Virus record (IMG/VR): IMGVR_UViG_3300031645_000017 | Coordinates: 1 to 23,302 of that record | DNA length: 23,302 nt | Origin: a virus | Direction: 5' to 3' (one strand) | Shown here: positions 14,035-23,230 of the stretch, piece after piece | Numbering within the stretch: position 1 is the stretch's first letter | Layout: the number at the start of each line of letters is the position of its first letter | Notes under the pieces: model-generated | What the model was told of the DNA's origin: nothing | What the model saw: only the letters and a program-made list of their open reading frames with translations | The model's database searches: none | Program-made: the position numbers and the translations under genes

Positions 14035-15144
14035 TCAGTGAGCAGCAGCATAAGAAGTGATGGCTAATGTGCCAAAGTCCTTAGAATTAAAGGTATTCTT
14101 TTTAATTCCACACACCATTCCACCGCAAATGCCTTTCTGATTACCGTAATCGTCCGCATCCTCCGCCCAACTCATGTAATTCTTTTTCCCGTATCTTGAC
14201 TGATCCATCTTGTCATACGGATTGGCGAGAGCAAAAGAACCGGCCTGAGCACCAAGCAACATTCCCCTGCGTACATTAGAAACCGGGGAATGTATATGGT
14301 GAGTCTCAAAAATTATCATGCCGTGGTAAACGCCAAGTGCCCCTGTAAATACAGGGTTCTTGAGGCCACGAACATTTGCATATTGCTGAATTGTAGTCCA
14401 GTCAATATTAGTGCCAGGCCCAATGCCTAAGCGTATATCTGTTGCTTGATATGGATGAAGAACGACTATAAAGTACTCGCCGCCCTCAATCTTAACCGGA
14501 CGAATCGGAGGGATGCCCGTCGTCGGCACAGTTGCCTTTTCCTTGGCATAGTCAAGATCCTCAAGTGAAAGCTGATCATTAGCCCCAAGGCTGCCTTCAT
14601 CTGTGGCAATAGTCCCTGTATGAGAAACATCACCGCATACATAGTAGTGTGCGCTATCAGGAGCCGTACCCGACTGACCAAAGCTTATGGTCGTATCGCC
14701 ACACAAAAATCGCCACATATAACTCTCAAGAGTATCACCACATTTATCGCTGATATTTTCTTGAGCATCGCTTCTTAGATCATGTAGCGTTCTTTGCTGA
14801 GACATCCGCTTGAATTCGTGCGGAAACCTCATCTGGTCGATAACAAGCGAATCTTGGTAATAAACCAGGGCTTCGCCCATTCCTTTGGCTCGGTTATCTC
14901 CAGTGATAGGATCTTTTGTCATCTGCATTAACAGATCGTATTTGACAGTATCTCCCTCACCTTTGTCCATTTCGTCAAAAAATTCAATTACAGCGCGTTT
15001 CTTTGTAGGCATACCATTGACTTTTTTCCCGAGTCCTACAAACTTCTGAAAAAGATGTGTGCTTTTTAGAGACTCGCGGAAAGCCTTGGTAGACCAATTA
15101 AGAACATTTTGCGCTGAACCTGTTGCAAATTCAGTAGCAGCCAT
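14035..15144 (-). CDS. Major capsid protein, N4-gp56/DUF4043 type (369 aa)
   Basis: The characteristic order of this HK97-fold coat family is visible: GEGDTVKYDLLMQMTKDPIT near residues 63-82, then MGEALVYYQDSLVIDQMRF, then RMSQQRTLHDLRSDAQENIS (about 113-132), and later the FIVVLHPYQATDIR and NPVFTGALGVYHGMIIFE segments. Length of about 370 aa is normal. It forms the icosahedral shell. The gene follows the scaffold by 19 bases and has an excellent ribosome region (GAGGTAATAAAATGGCTGC). No cleaved N-terminal domain or protease gene is seen, in keeping with scaffold-driven assembly. High confidence from family pattern and context. Confidence 0.92.
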   Translation of the reverse strand: MAATEFATGSAQNVLNWSTKAFRESLKSTHLFQKFVGLGKKVNGMPTKKRAVIEFFDEMDKGEGDTVKYDLLMQMTKDPITGDNRAKGMGEALVYYQDSLVIDQMRFPHEFKRMSQQRTLHDLRSDAQENISDKCGDTLESYMWRFLCGDTTISFGQSGTAPDSAHYYVCGDVSHTGTIATDEGSLGANDQLSLEDLDYAKEKATVPTTGIPPIRPVKIEGGEYFIVVLHPYQATDIRLGIGPGTNIDWTTIQQYANVRGLKNPVFTGALGVYHGMIIFETHHIHSPVSNVRRGMLLGAQAGSFALANPYDKMDQSRYGKKNYMSWAEDADDYGNQKGICGGMVCGIKKNTFNSKDFGTLAITSYAAAH

Positions 15145-15163
15145 TTTATTACCTCATTTTTTG

Positions 15164-16198
15164 TTACTCCTCCTCCATCAGGTCATATAATTTTTCTGCC
15201 TGGGTCTCGGTTAAAGATAAGAGAGACTCAAGCGGTAAATCAGCAATACTTTCAAGTTTCATGCCCGGCTTTTTACTATTAGGCACACTAGCAAAGGACG
15301 TCTTTCTACCAAGAAGTTTGGCTTGATCAAGAGATTTTCCAGGCGTACCTTTAGCCGCTGACGCCATTCCCAACGCCTTGCGTAACTTCCTGGTAATAGT
15401 CGAGCCGGTAGCCATAAATGCCTCAACAACTGTTTCAAAATCAGAAGCAGGATATCGTTTTGCAAATTCTGCTTCTATACCAGACGAATAAAGCATTTCT
15501 TCAGCCTCTCGCTGTGACCTTGGACCCCGACCAGTCGAGTTAACAAGATTGTCAAAGTTCTGGCTAATCCAAGCCCATTCACCGCTTAATTTTTGCATAC
15601 CACCTCGATAGGCAGCATTTTCTGAAACAATGCTGTTTTGTATCTTCTGTAGCCCATCAAACTGCGTCTGCTGTACTTGCTGATTTCTGGTACTCATTAA
15701 GTCCTGTTGGAGTGGAGTAAGTTCTTTTCGGATTATTTCTCTAATTGCAGAAGCTTTGATTATAGGAGTTTCGGTTTCACCGTCTCCGTCTTGCCTGAAC
15801 TCAACCATAAGATCTTCAGGGACAGTCGGTTGCGCCGCTGCCTGTTGCTGTGCGGTCTCTTGCTGACGCTGTTGCTGTGCGGTGACAAGAAATTCATTAA
15901 CCTGGCTAAAACGGCCTTCAAGATTCTGTCTCTTATTCCTTTCTTTTTTGAGTTCTTCGAGTAATCCATTGTTGGCTGTTTCGAGCTCACCAAACCGCTT
16001 ATCTATAGGATTTTTTGGCGCGATTACCGGCTCCCCCCCTGCATCAACTTCGAGTGCAGGACTTCCAACAGCCTCTTTTCCGCCTGGCGAGGGCGTAATT
16101 TCTTCGCCGGAGAACGCTGGAGTTTCTACTTCTTCGATTTCAGGGAGAATGTCCTTTGCTTCCATAATCTCTTCTATTGTTGTTTTTTCTTCTGCCAT
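15164..16198 (-). CDS. Scaffold protein (344 aa)
   Basis: An acidic, disordered N-terminus (MAEEKTTIEEIMEAKDILPE) is followed by a coiled coil at about 67-105 (ELETANNGLLEELKKERNKR), a Gln-rich stretch (QQQRQQETAQQQAAAQ), further helices and a basic C-terminal region (KLRKALGMASAAKGTPGKS) before an acidic tail. High charge, helix content, length and position directly before the coat gene are typical of podoviral scaffolds, which guide coat assembly and then leave the shell. The ribosome site AAAGGAAAG lies just after a triple-hairpin leader. Sequence identity to a known scaffold is not claimed. Confidence 0.82.
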   Translation of the reverse strand: MAEEKTTIEEIMEAKDILPEIEEVETPAFSGEEITPSPGGKEAVGSPALEVDAGGEPVIAPKNPIDKRFGELETANNGLLEELKKERNKRQNLEGRFSQVNEFLVTAQQQRQQETAQQQAAAQPTVPEDLMVEFRQDGDGETETPIIKASAIREIIRKELTPLQQDLMSTRNQQVQQTQFDGLQKIQNSIVSENAAYRGGMQKLSGEWAWISQNFDNLVNSTGRGPRSQREAEEMLYSSGIEAEFAKRYPASDFETVVEAFMATGSTITRKLRKALGMASAAKGTPGKSLDQAKLLGRKTSFASVPNSKKPGMKLESIADLPLESLLSLTETQAEKLYDLMEEE

Positions 16199-16211
16199 TG
16201 TTCTTTCCTTT

Positions 16212-16284
16212 CACTCTTCGGGAGTGAGCCGATGCACCGTTTAACAGTGGTGAACCGAAAACATCTTTTAGCGGGGATGAGCCG
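16212..16284 (-). ncRNA. Three tandem hairpins in the leader of the scaffold-capsid genes
   Basis: Read on the minus strand, three units begin with CGG(C/T)T and then fold: CATC...GATG (16262-16279), CACC...GGTG (16235-16252, with further G-U pairs) and CACTC...GAGTG (16212-16226). Unit spacing is 26-27 bases. The stem bases differ between units but pairing is kept, which is compensating change. The last hairpin ends about eight bases before the scaffold ribosome site. Likely a cis-acting RNA for stability, protein binding or translation control. No known class is recognised. Confidence 0.6.
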
Positions 16285-16371
16285 ATCATAAGAATTGCTA
16301 ACCGGGCCTATATGGTCCTCGTGTTAGTTATTAGTTATTTGATTTTAAATGTAATTTTAAACTCTATGTTT

Positions 16372-16395
16372 TTAAGGCATGGCTTGTTCTCCTTT
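16372..16395 (-). other. Two-codon minigene (ATG CCT TAA) with strong ribosome site
   Basis: In the 281-bp gap between portal and scaffold a strong AAAGGAG site (16389-16395) stands eight bases from an ATG (16378-16380), followed at once by CCT and TAA. It would encode Met-Pro only. Apart from this and the hairpins the gap is AT-rich and holds no gene. A weak TTGATA/ATAAGT pair near the portal stop could be a promoter. Confidence 0.45.
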
Positions 16396-16479
16396 GTTAT
16401 TTTGTACCATAAACTTTCACGCTTGACAGATACTTATTAATTTGTTTAATACTTTATCAATATTGGACATCGTGAATTG

Positions 16480-18663
<2,184 letters not shown>

Positions 18664-18678
18664 TTTATGCCAAGCCCG

Positions 18679-19014
18679 TTAATTCCGTTCCCAGAAAATT
18701 ATAGCTTCTACGGTTTCAGTCCCGGCCTCAGATTTTTTCATCTTGATCATATCACCACGTGCCACAGACTTGGCCGGATCAAATACCATGTCCTGTGTGG
18801 TGCTTTCAGCCTTTGTGCCGGAGTTCCACCGTTCGTCTACATCTGTTTCCTGCGAATGATCGAATAGAGCGAAGGACACGGTCGAAGTCCCTGAAAGAGC
18901 CGGTATCTTGGCCCATATCTCACTCACCTTGCCGCGGAACTCAAAGGTTTTTAATGTTACCCATGCTGTTCCGGCCAAAGTTCCTGTAATTGTATTGCGC
19001 CTTTCTTTTGACAT
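18679..19014 (-). CDS. Small beta-rich protein, unknown function (111 aa)
   Basis: Begins MSKERRNTITGTLAGTAWVT after a GAGAGGA ribosome site. The rest alternates hydrophobic and polar residues (FEFRGKVSEIWAKIPAL, then STVSFALFDHS), as in a beta-sandwich, and ends EAIIFWERN. No signal peptide or catalytic motif. It lies between the terminase region and the portal, 15 bases before the portal start. Such a place is often used by minor head or decoration proteins. The function is not known to me. Confidence 0.65.
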   Translation of the reverse strand: MSKERRNTITGTLAGTAWVTLKTFEFRGKVSEIWAKIPALSGTSTVSFALFDHSQETDVDERWNSGTKAESTTQDMVFDPAKSVARGDMIKMKKSEAGTETVEAIIFWERN

Positions 19015-19025
19015 GATTTATCCTC

Positions 19026-19301
19026 TCATTTTGCCTTGGGAGGCCTACCGGGTTTCCGGCCTGCGTGTATCTCAGCCTCAGCCTTCTCTACAAATTCCGG
19101 CGTCACCGAAGACCCCACCAGAAGCTGTTGCGCTGGATTATCCCGATACATAGCCACGATATGAGATCCAACAAAACCCACTCCGGTCTTACCATCGTAA
19201 TGAACAGCAAAAGGATTAATCTTCCCGGTCTTCTTGATTCCATTGAATTTGTTTTCCGCAACTTCGAAAATATCACCCGTGATTAGCTTAACGTATGGCA
19301 T
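19026..19301 (-). CDS. Small protein with basic GRP tail, unknown function (91 aa)
   Basis: The start MPYVKLITGDIFEVAENKFN follows an AAGGAGCC site. The first 60 residues look like a small mixed fold, the next 20 a helix (TPEFVEKAEAEIHAG), and the end is RKPGRPPKAK. This basic end matches the AT-hook core (GRP flanked by K/R), which in other proteins binds the minor groove of AT-rich DNA. It may be a DNA-linked head protein. Position between the terminase and portal genes allows a packaging link, but this is inference. Confidence 0.6.
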   Translation of the reverse strand: MPYVKLITGDIFEVAENKFNGIKKTGKINPFAVHYDGKTGVGFVGSHIVAMYRDNPAQQLLVGSSVTPEFVEKAEAEIHAGRKPGRPPKAK

Positions 19302-19324
19302 CTATGGCTCCTTATAAATAATGT

Positions 19325-19570
19325 TTATCTACTGTGTGTCGATGTACTCAACCCAAGTCCTCCAGAATATGGATCTGCTTTTATCCTATCCCGCATCGAC
19401 TCCAACGCCTTGGCTCGCCTGTTCAAATCATCTAAACGTCGCTGCTCGTCAGCTTGTGTAGCCAGCGTCCATTCGATGTCACTTATCCTATCTTCGATGT
19501 CACCGTCTCTGTAAGCATAGCAAGGTAACGTCCATAACAACGCCAAGAGAAAAATAACAACTATTTTCAT
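19325..19570 (-). CDS. Small exported coiled-coil protein (81 aa)
   Basis: I take the ATG at 19570, which follows GGGGAGA by seven bases and the terminase stop by four. A longer frame overlapping the terminase end has no support. Residues 1-19 (MKIVVIFLLALLWTLPCYA) form a Sec signal peptide with a likely cut after CYA; the lipobox form is not met. The mature part is short, charged and helical (YRDGDIEDRISDIEWTLA, then QRRLDDLNRRAKALESMRDR), with a possible coiled coil. Phages rarely place an exported protein between terminase and portal. A periplasmic spanin-like or envelope-protective role is possible but unproven. Confidence 0.65.
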   Translation of the reverse strand: MKIVVIFLLALLWTLPCYAYRDGDIEDRISDIEWTLATQADEQRRLDDLNRRAKALESMRDRIKADPYSGGLGLSTSTHSR

Positions 19571-19574
19571 TTGT

Positions 19575-21896
19575 TTATCTCCCCATGAATCCGCCAAGAT
19601 ACTGTCTTTTTGGTAATTCTTGTTTCGTAATCTGCCTATACCCTGCGCCAAAAGTTCTAAAAGCGTCCGCGGGATGAGAGGTCCAGTCGTGCAATGGCCT
19701 ATCACCTAACTTCTTTTTCTTCTCGCTATACTCTGATCGATAATTTTCTAACCCTGCAAGACCTTTAGAACATTTTCCTTCGTCGAACCAGCTTACAGCA
19801 ATAGCATTCCGACAGGCCGGGATATGCTCTCTCATAATTACATCCATATTGCGAGCCCTGTCAACCACTATTATAGGCTTAATACCTAAATTTTCAGCAG
19901 TTTTTTTTACCGAGTGCGCTATCTCCCCAGTGCTAAGTTCCCTGTTGCGGGCATCGTGCGGCATCCAATGGTTACCGTATACGTAGGGCTTAGCCTTGAG
20001 TTGCTTAGCATAGTGCTCCATGCCGAATCCTACGCCCTCACAGTAGTCAATCCAGTGGTATGATTTTCCCATTGGCTGCATGAACCAGATCGACATCGAA
20101 TCGTCTAAACCAAGATCCCAAAAGGTGTCAACCTCTAGTCCTGGTTGCCACGGAACAACTGTTACTCTCTTCTCAGCCCTGGCCTTGGCAATCGCGGTAG
20201 CATAATAAGCGCCCATGACCGCACCGGCAAAATCGCAATTATGGACAACCACCCCGTTAGCTACATAACTTTCGTCAAACTGGACTGCTATATTATAAAC
20301 CTTCCCTATATATTTTTCTTTTTCTACAGAAAGAACCTTGCATGCAGCAGAATGTTTAGCCAATATAACCTTTTGTCTACCACACTTTTTCTTTTCTGTT
20401 GGTGACATAAAAACATTATAAGAATCAGAAAAATTACACTTTCGTTTTTCAATAAAACCAATTCCTGCTGTCTTGCCTTTATTTATCCGAGCTCTTTTCC
20501 CGATTATGTGAGCCAACATCTGTACATCTCTTGCTAAAGATAGACTAATAGTCGAATATACCTCTGTAGCACTTTTATATTGTCCTCTACATCCATCACC
20601 GTCAATTAAAGTGTTATATAAAAGTTCTTCGTGCCCAGATATTAAATTCCATGGAATTCTTTTATTTGCAGCTCCAGATCCGCAATGCGTAACCAAAAAA
20701 TCAGCTAATCTACATGAACACACCTGCACCATCATAGCCGTGGGAAGTTCATGTTTGCTACATTTGCCAAACTCGGCAGCTATTTCCTGGATTCTCTGTA
20801 CATAATGTGTCTCTTTCTTATTTAATGAAAAAGAAACTGCATTTTTCATTACAGAGCCTTCGGTGATATACCACCCAATCAACTCTATTAATTCAGGCTT
20901 TATAAAAGAATTTGAAGATTGTGTCTTTGGAAAAGTAATCCAGTGAGTCCCCGTTATGTCTGAAGCTTTTTCCCATTCATATTTCTGGGTTTTTGGATTA
21001 TATGTACGCACTGGATGTTCGGGAGTACAAATTAAGGCCTGGCAATTCCCAGAAGATTTTATTTTACACAAATCGTCTTCATATTCCCGGCAAAAACATT
21101 TTGTAATCTTGCGCCATCTGCCTGCATGAGTTAATACTATATCTCCAACCGAAAGTCCCTCAATCGGTTTCTGGCCTCTATCAGTCCAGATTAAAGTACT
21201 AGCCGGTACGCATAAGTATTCCTGGGAAAATAACGCTCCCCCCAATTCTAACCCAAAGAGATCAATATATTCAGTTTGTATTCTCCCGAGCTGTTCAGTG
21301 CTAAAAACTTTAGTTTCGATCGCTGTTTTCTTTTCGGCGAACCAGCCTTCAGTTCTTTTCGCTGTCTCAAAAGTAGTCTTCCCGTGGTTGTTCCCTCTGC
21401 TAGTATAAACGAACATAACCCAACCGCCGTTTTCCTCAAGGATAGGGGAAAGATACGCCCATGCCATGGGATCGGCCAACGCCCACTCGGAAAGAACTAA
21501 ACCGACCGGGGGTGATCCGACGATAGCGTTATAATTGTCAGACCCTACCAGCTGCCAAGTCGATCCGTTACGAAACTCTATAAACATCGAATCGTTGCGG
21601 GTCCGCTTGCGGATTTCTTTGGGAAATGCCTCGTCAATGCGTCTCAAGCTCGTCCTTGGGTTAACAGCATCCCAGATAGCCTTGCGCGCCTGGTCATATT
21701 TGGGAAGCATGTGCCAGTAATTGCCTACGCGTTGGAAAACTGCTGTTGCTGTATAATGTAAAGCACAATCATCCTTCCCCCAGCGCCTATGTGCGACTTC
21801 GACGGCTCGCTTACCACCTGCCTCCATGTAGGCCCATAGTGCCATCTGGTCGGGTCTGGGATGCCAATTGTTGGGGAGTGTCACAGTGCTAGACAC
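19575..21896 (-). CDS. Terminase large subunit with in-frame intein (773 aa, 448 aa after splicing)
   Basis: This is the ATP-driven DNA packaging motor and headful nuclease. ATPase motifs are VAHRRWGKDD at 34-43 (Walker A in the form usual for this podoviral group), LVLSEW at 133-138 (Walker B) and TSRGNNH at 165-171. The nuclease part has acidic residues at D594 (WDLGLDD), D648 (MPHDARN) and D744 (SHPADAF). Residues 229-553 are an intein that splits the motif SQEYL|CDFAG. The gene starts with GTG, whose first base is the last of the small subunit's TAG (TAGTG), so the two are coupled. Packaging would depend on protein splicing. Confidence 0.95.
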   Translation of the reverse strand: MSSTVTLPNNWHPRPDQMALWAYMEAGGKRAVEVAHRRWGKDDCALHYTATAVFQRVGNYWHMLPKYDQARKAIWDAVNPRTSLRRIDEAFPKEIRKRTRNDSMFIEFRNGSTWQLVGSDNYNAIVGSPPVGLVLSEWALADPMAWAYLSPILEENGGWVMFVYTSRGNNHGKTTFETAKRTEGWFAEKKTAIETKVFSTEQLGRIQTEYIDLFGLELGGALFSQEYLCVPASTLIWTDRGQKPIEGLSVGDIVLTHAGRWRKITKCFCREYEDDLCKIKSSGNCQALICTPEHPVRTYNPKTQKYEWEKASDITGTHWITFPKTQSSNSFIKPELIELIGWYITEGSVMKNAVSFSLNKKETHYVQRIQEIAAEFGKCSKHELPTAMMVQVCSCRLADFLVTHCGSGAANKRIPWNLISGHEELLYNTLIDGDGCRGQYKSATEVYSTISLSLARDVQMLAHIIGKRARINKGKTAGIGFIEKRKCNFSDSYNVFMSPTEKKKCGRQKVILAKHSAACKVLSVEKEKYIGKVYNIAVQFDESYVANGVVVHNCDFAGAVMGAYYATAIAKARAEKRVTVVPWQPGLEVDTFWDLGLDDSMSIWFMQPMGKSYHWIDYCEGVGFGMEHYAKQLKAKPYVYGNHWMPHDARNRELSTGEIAHSVKKTAENLGIKPIIVVDRARNMDVIMREHIPACRNAIAVSWFDEGKCSKGLAGLENYRSEYSEKKKKLGDRPLHDWTSHPADAFRTFGAGYRQITKQELPKRQYLGGFMGR
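20238..21212 (-). mobile_element. Intein with LAGLIDADG homing endonuclease (325 aa) in the terminase
   Basis: The intein starts at C229 (CVPASTLIWTDRG) and ends VVVHN at N553, followed by C554 as the +1 residue. Block B is TPEH (291-294), with the expected Thr and His. Two endonuclease blocks are seen: LIELIGWYITEGS (336-348) and LYNTLIDGDG (426-435). All splicing residues (C1, TxxH, His-Asn end, Cys +1) are present, so it should be active in splicing. The two acidic motif residues are also kept, so the endonuclease may still home. The spliced extein reads SQEYLCDFAGAVMGAYY without a gap. Confidence 0.95.
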
Positions 21897-22366
21897 TAGG
21901 TCTCCGGTCCATCTTTCTTTTTCCCAATATCGTCGTCAATTTTACCAAACTTGACTACGTTAACCGTCAAATCTCCACTCACGGCAACATCCTGCTTATC
22001 TCTCCAGTTCGCCCTGTCCCTGTTCTTCAACCAAAAAATCATACTGGTAGGATCAGGCGGATAAAATTTTGTAATCATTTCAGTGCGTTCCACCCCATCA
22101 ACAACTACAGTGCGTTTCTCAGCCGGACATGCAAAACCACATGCCCTTTGGTACAAAGATTTGACCACATTCTTGTCAGCTTCAGCCTTTGCATCCTTTA
22201 CGGACGTGAAAAACTTGGGGTATTTTTTCTTCCAATGGGTAAGTGTAGATTCGTCAATACTTAGAATATTGGACATCTCAACGTCAGTAAACGCCTTGAG
22301 GGCCATACACAAGATTTGCTTCTTAACCTTCTCGTTGAATTTGGTGGGCTGACCTGCTTTTGCCAT
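21896..22366 (-). CDS. Terminase small subunit (156 aa)
   Basis: An N-terminal helix-turn-helix like region (FTDVEMSNILSIDESTLTHW at about 27-46) is followed by WKKKYPKFFTSVKDAKAEAD and the characteristic PPDPTSMIFWLKNRDRANWR (about 104-123), a pattern known from many small terminases. It would bind the packaging site and load the large subunit. The start forms TAATG with the preceding gene's stop, and its own TAG overlaps the next GTG by one base. Length is typical. A charged C-terminus (KKKDGPET) probably contacts the motor. Confidence 0.9.
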   Translation of the reverse strand: MAKAGQPTKFNEKVKKQILCMALKAFTDVEMSNILSIDESTLTHWKKKYPKFFTSVKDAKAEADKNVVKSLYQRACGFACPAEKRTVVVDGVERTEMITKFYPPDPTSMIFWLKNRDRANWRDKQDVAVSGDLTVNVVKFGKIDDDIGKKKDGPET

Positions 22367-22569
22367 TACACAACCCCGCAGCTAAAGTGGCTAAACACAT
22401 TCACGGGCCCCGGCTCAAAGCACCAGGTAACATCCGCCACTTCCCACAATTTACTTTTCTCACCAAGCCGGTGGGTACCCCCTGCTACTGGTTCTCTGGC
22501 AAGTTCAAGGACTGGAGAATTCTTCCAAGGATGGTCATCCCGTTTCCGTTTATGGAATACTGTTTTCAT
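22366..22569 (-). CDS. Small protein upstream of the terminase, unknown function (67 aa)
   Basis: The stop overlaps the small terminase start by one base (TAATG). I chose ATG at 22569 (MKTVFHKRKRDDHPWKNSP) because ACGGGGAAA stands at good distance before it. A longer frame could begin at TTG 22653, but that TTG is part of a TTGACA box, or at ATG 22629, which has no ribosome site. The protein begins basic and contains LAREPVAGGTHRLGEKSKLW, with no recognised domain. First gene of the late operon; a regulatory or packaging role is possible but not shown. Confidence 0.55.
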   Translation of the reverse strand: MKTVFHKRKRDDHPWKNSPVLELAREPVAGGTHRLGEKSKLWEVADVTWCFEPGPVNVFSHFSCGVV

Positions 22570-22894
22570 AATTTCCCCGTAATACCATATATTGTATAAT
22601 GCAAAAAATGCAGCACTATCAGTATCCATAAGATCTTTAAGGGAATTTGTCAAGGTTTACTATTATTTTCATCTCTGCCTCTTGACAATATCCAAAACAG
22701 GTATTATTAATCTTTGATTAAGGCTTCTCACCCCCCCCCCTCATGTCAAAGTCAAACCAAAGAGGCCCCAACGGAATATATACAATAATATTAAATACTT
22801 AGCCAAACCTCTATAACCTAGCTGCTTGATATTATTATAAGTTCTGTTTTTACCCCCCTCTTGACAAAATCGCTCAAAAAATGAGAACATTGCA
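22570..22894. promoter_or_regulatory. Divergent AT-rich control region between late and plus-strand genes
   Basis: The strand of the genes changes here. The box CTTGACAA occurs three times: minus strand at 22648-22654, plus strand at 22681 and plus strand at 22860. A C10 run lies at 22731-22740. Several TATTAT-like stretches could serve as -10 boxes in both directions. No convincing gene lies in it. The most likely role is start of early (plus) and late (minus) transcription. Confidence 0.5.
22682..22710 (+). promoter_or_regulatory. Candidate sigma70-type promoter
   Basis: TTGACA at 22682-22687, a 17-base spacer, then TATTAA at 22705-22710. The -35 is perfect, the -10 matches four of six. 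It points to the plus-strand nuclease gene and would leave a leader of about 180 bases. Confidence 0.4.
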
Positions 22895-23230
22895 ATGGAT
22901 AATATCACCCTAATTATCGATACGCGTGAGCAAAACGCCTACAAGTTCAAGACGCCTTCTATCCGCGCCACTCTGTCTACCGGTGATTACTCAATCCAGG
23001 GATACGAGGACCAGATCGCAATCGAACGGAAAAATTTAGACGATTGTGTCGGCTCCCTCTCTATCGGTAGAGATCGCTTTGAGCGAGAACTCAAGCGCTC
23101 AAAATCCTACGAATATTTTGCACTGGTTATAGAGACAAGCCTAGGTGACTTGGCTACCGGTAATTACCGCAGTCGGATGAACCCGAAGTCAATTGACAAG
23201 GTGATTGAAATAAGGAGAAAAGAATTATGA
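22895..23230 (+). CDS. Short ERCC4-type nuclease (111 aa), C-terminus probably lost
   Basis: Residues 9-12 (DTRE), 30-32 (GDY), 44-46 (ERK) and D50 fit the XPF/ERCC4 nuclease motif GD(n)ERKxxxD, so all catalytic residues are there. These enzymes cut branched or flapped DNA; phage versions act in recombination or repair of replicating DNA. After residue 97 (RSRMNPKSI) the normal continuation of the domain is missing: the protein ends IEIRRKEL and stops within the start of the next gene (ATGA). These last codons also form the next gene's AAGGAG ribosome site, as if a deletion had joined them. Only a weak ribosome site precedes the ATG. Activity is uncertain. Confidence 0.8.
   Translation: MDNITLIIDTREQNAYKFKTPSIRATLSTGDYSIQGYEDQIAIERKNLDDCVGSLSIGRDRFERELKRSKSYEYFALVIETSLGDLATGNYRSRMNPKSIDKVIEIRRKEL

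Noticed and set aside
16423-16428. Perfect TTGACA on the plus strand between portal and scaffold
   Set aside because: It points against all neighbouring genes and has no matching -10 box at a suitable distance.
19571-19705. Longer start for the small exported protein, overlapping the terminase end
   Set aside because: The internal ATG at 19570 has a ribosome site and gives a clean signal peptide; the extra part is the terminase C-terminus read in another frame.
22570-22653. Longer start (TTG at 22653) for the small gene before the terminase
   Set aside because: No ribosome site precedes it and the TTG is part of a repeated TTGACA box. The ATG at 22569 has a good site. The longer form cannot be fully excluded.
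22861-22890. Promoter from TTGACA at 22861
   Set aside because: No acceptable -10 box at 16-18 bases and the nuclease ATG at 22895 would leave almost no leader. Kept only as a repeated box.
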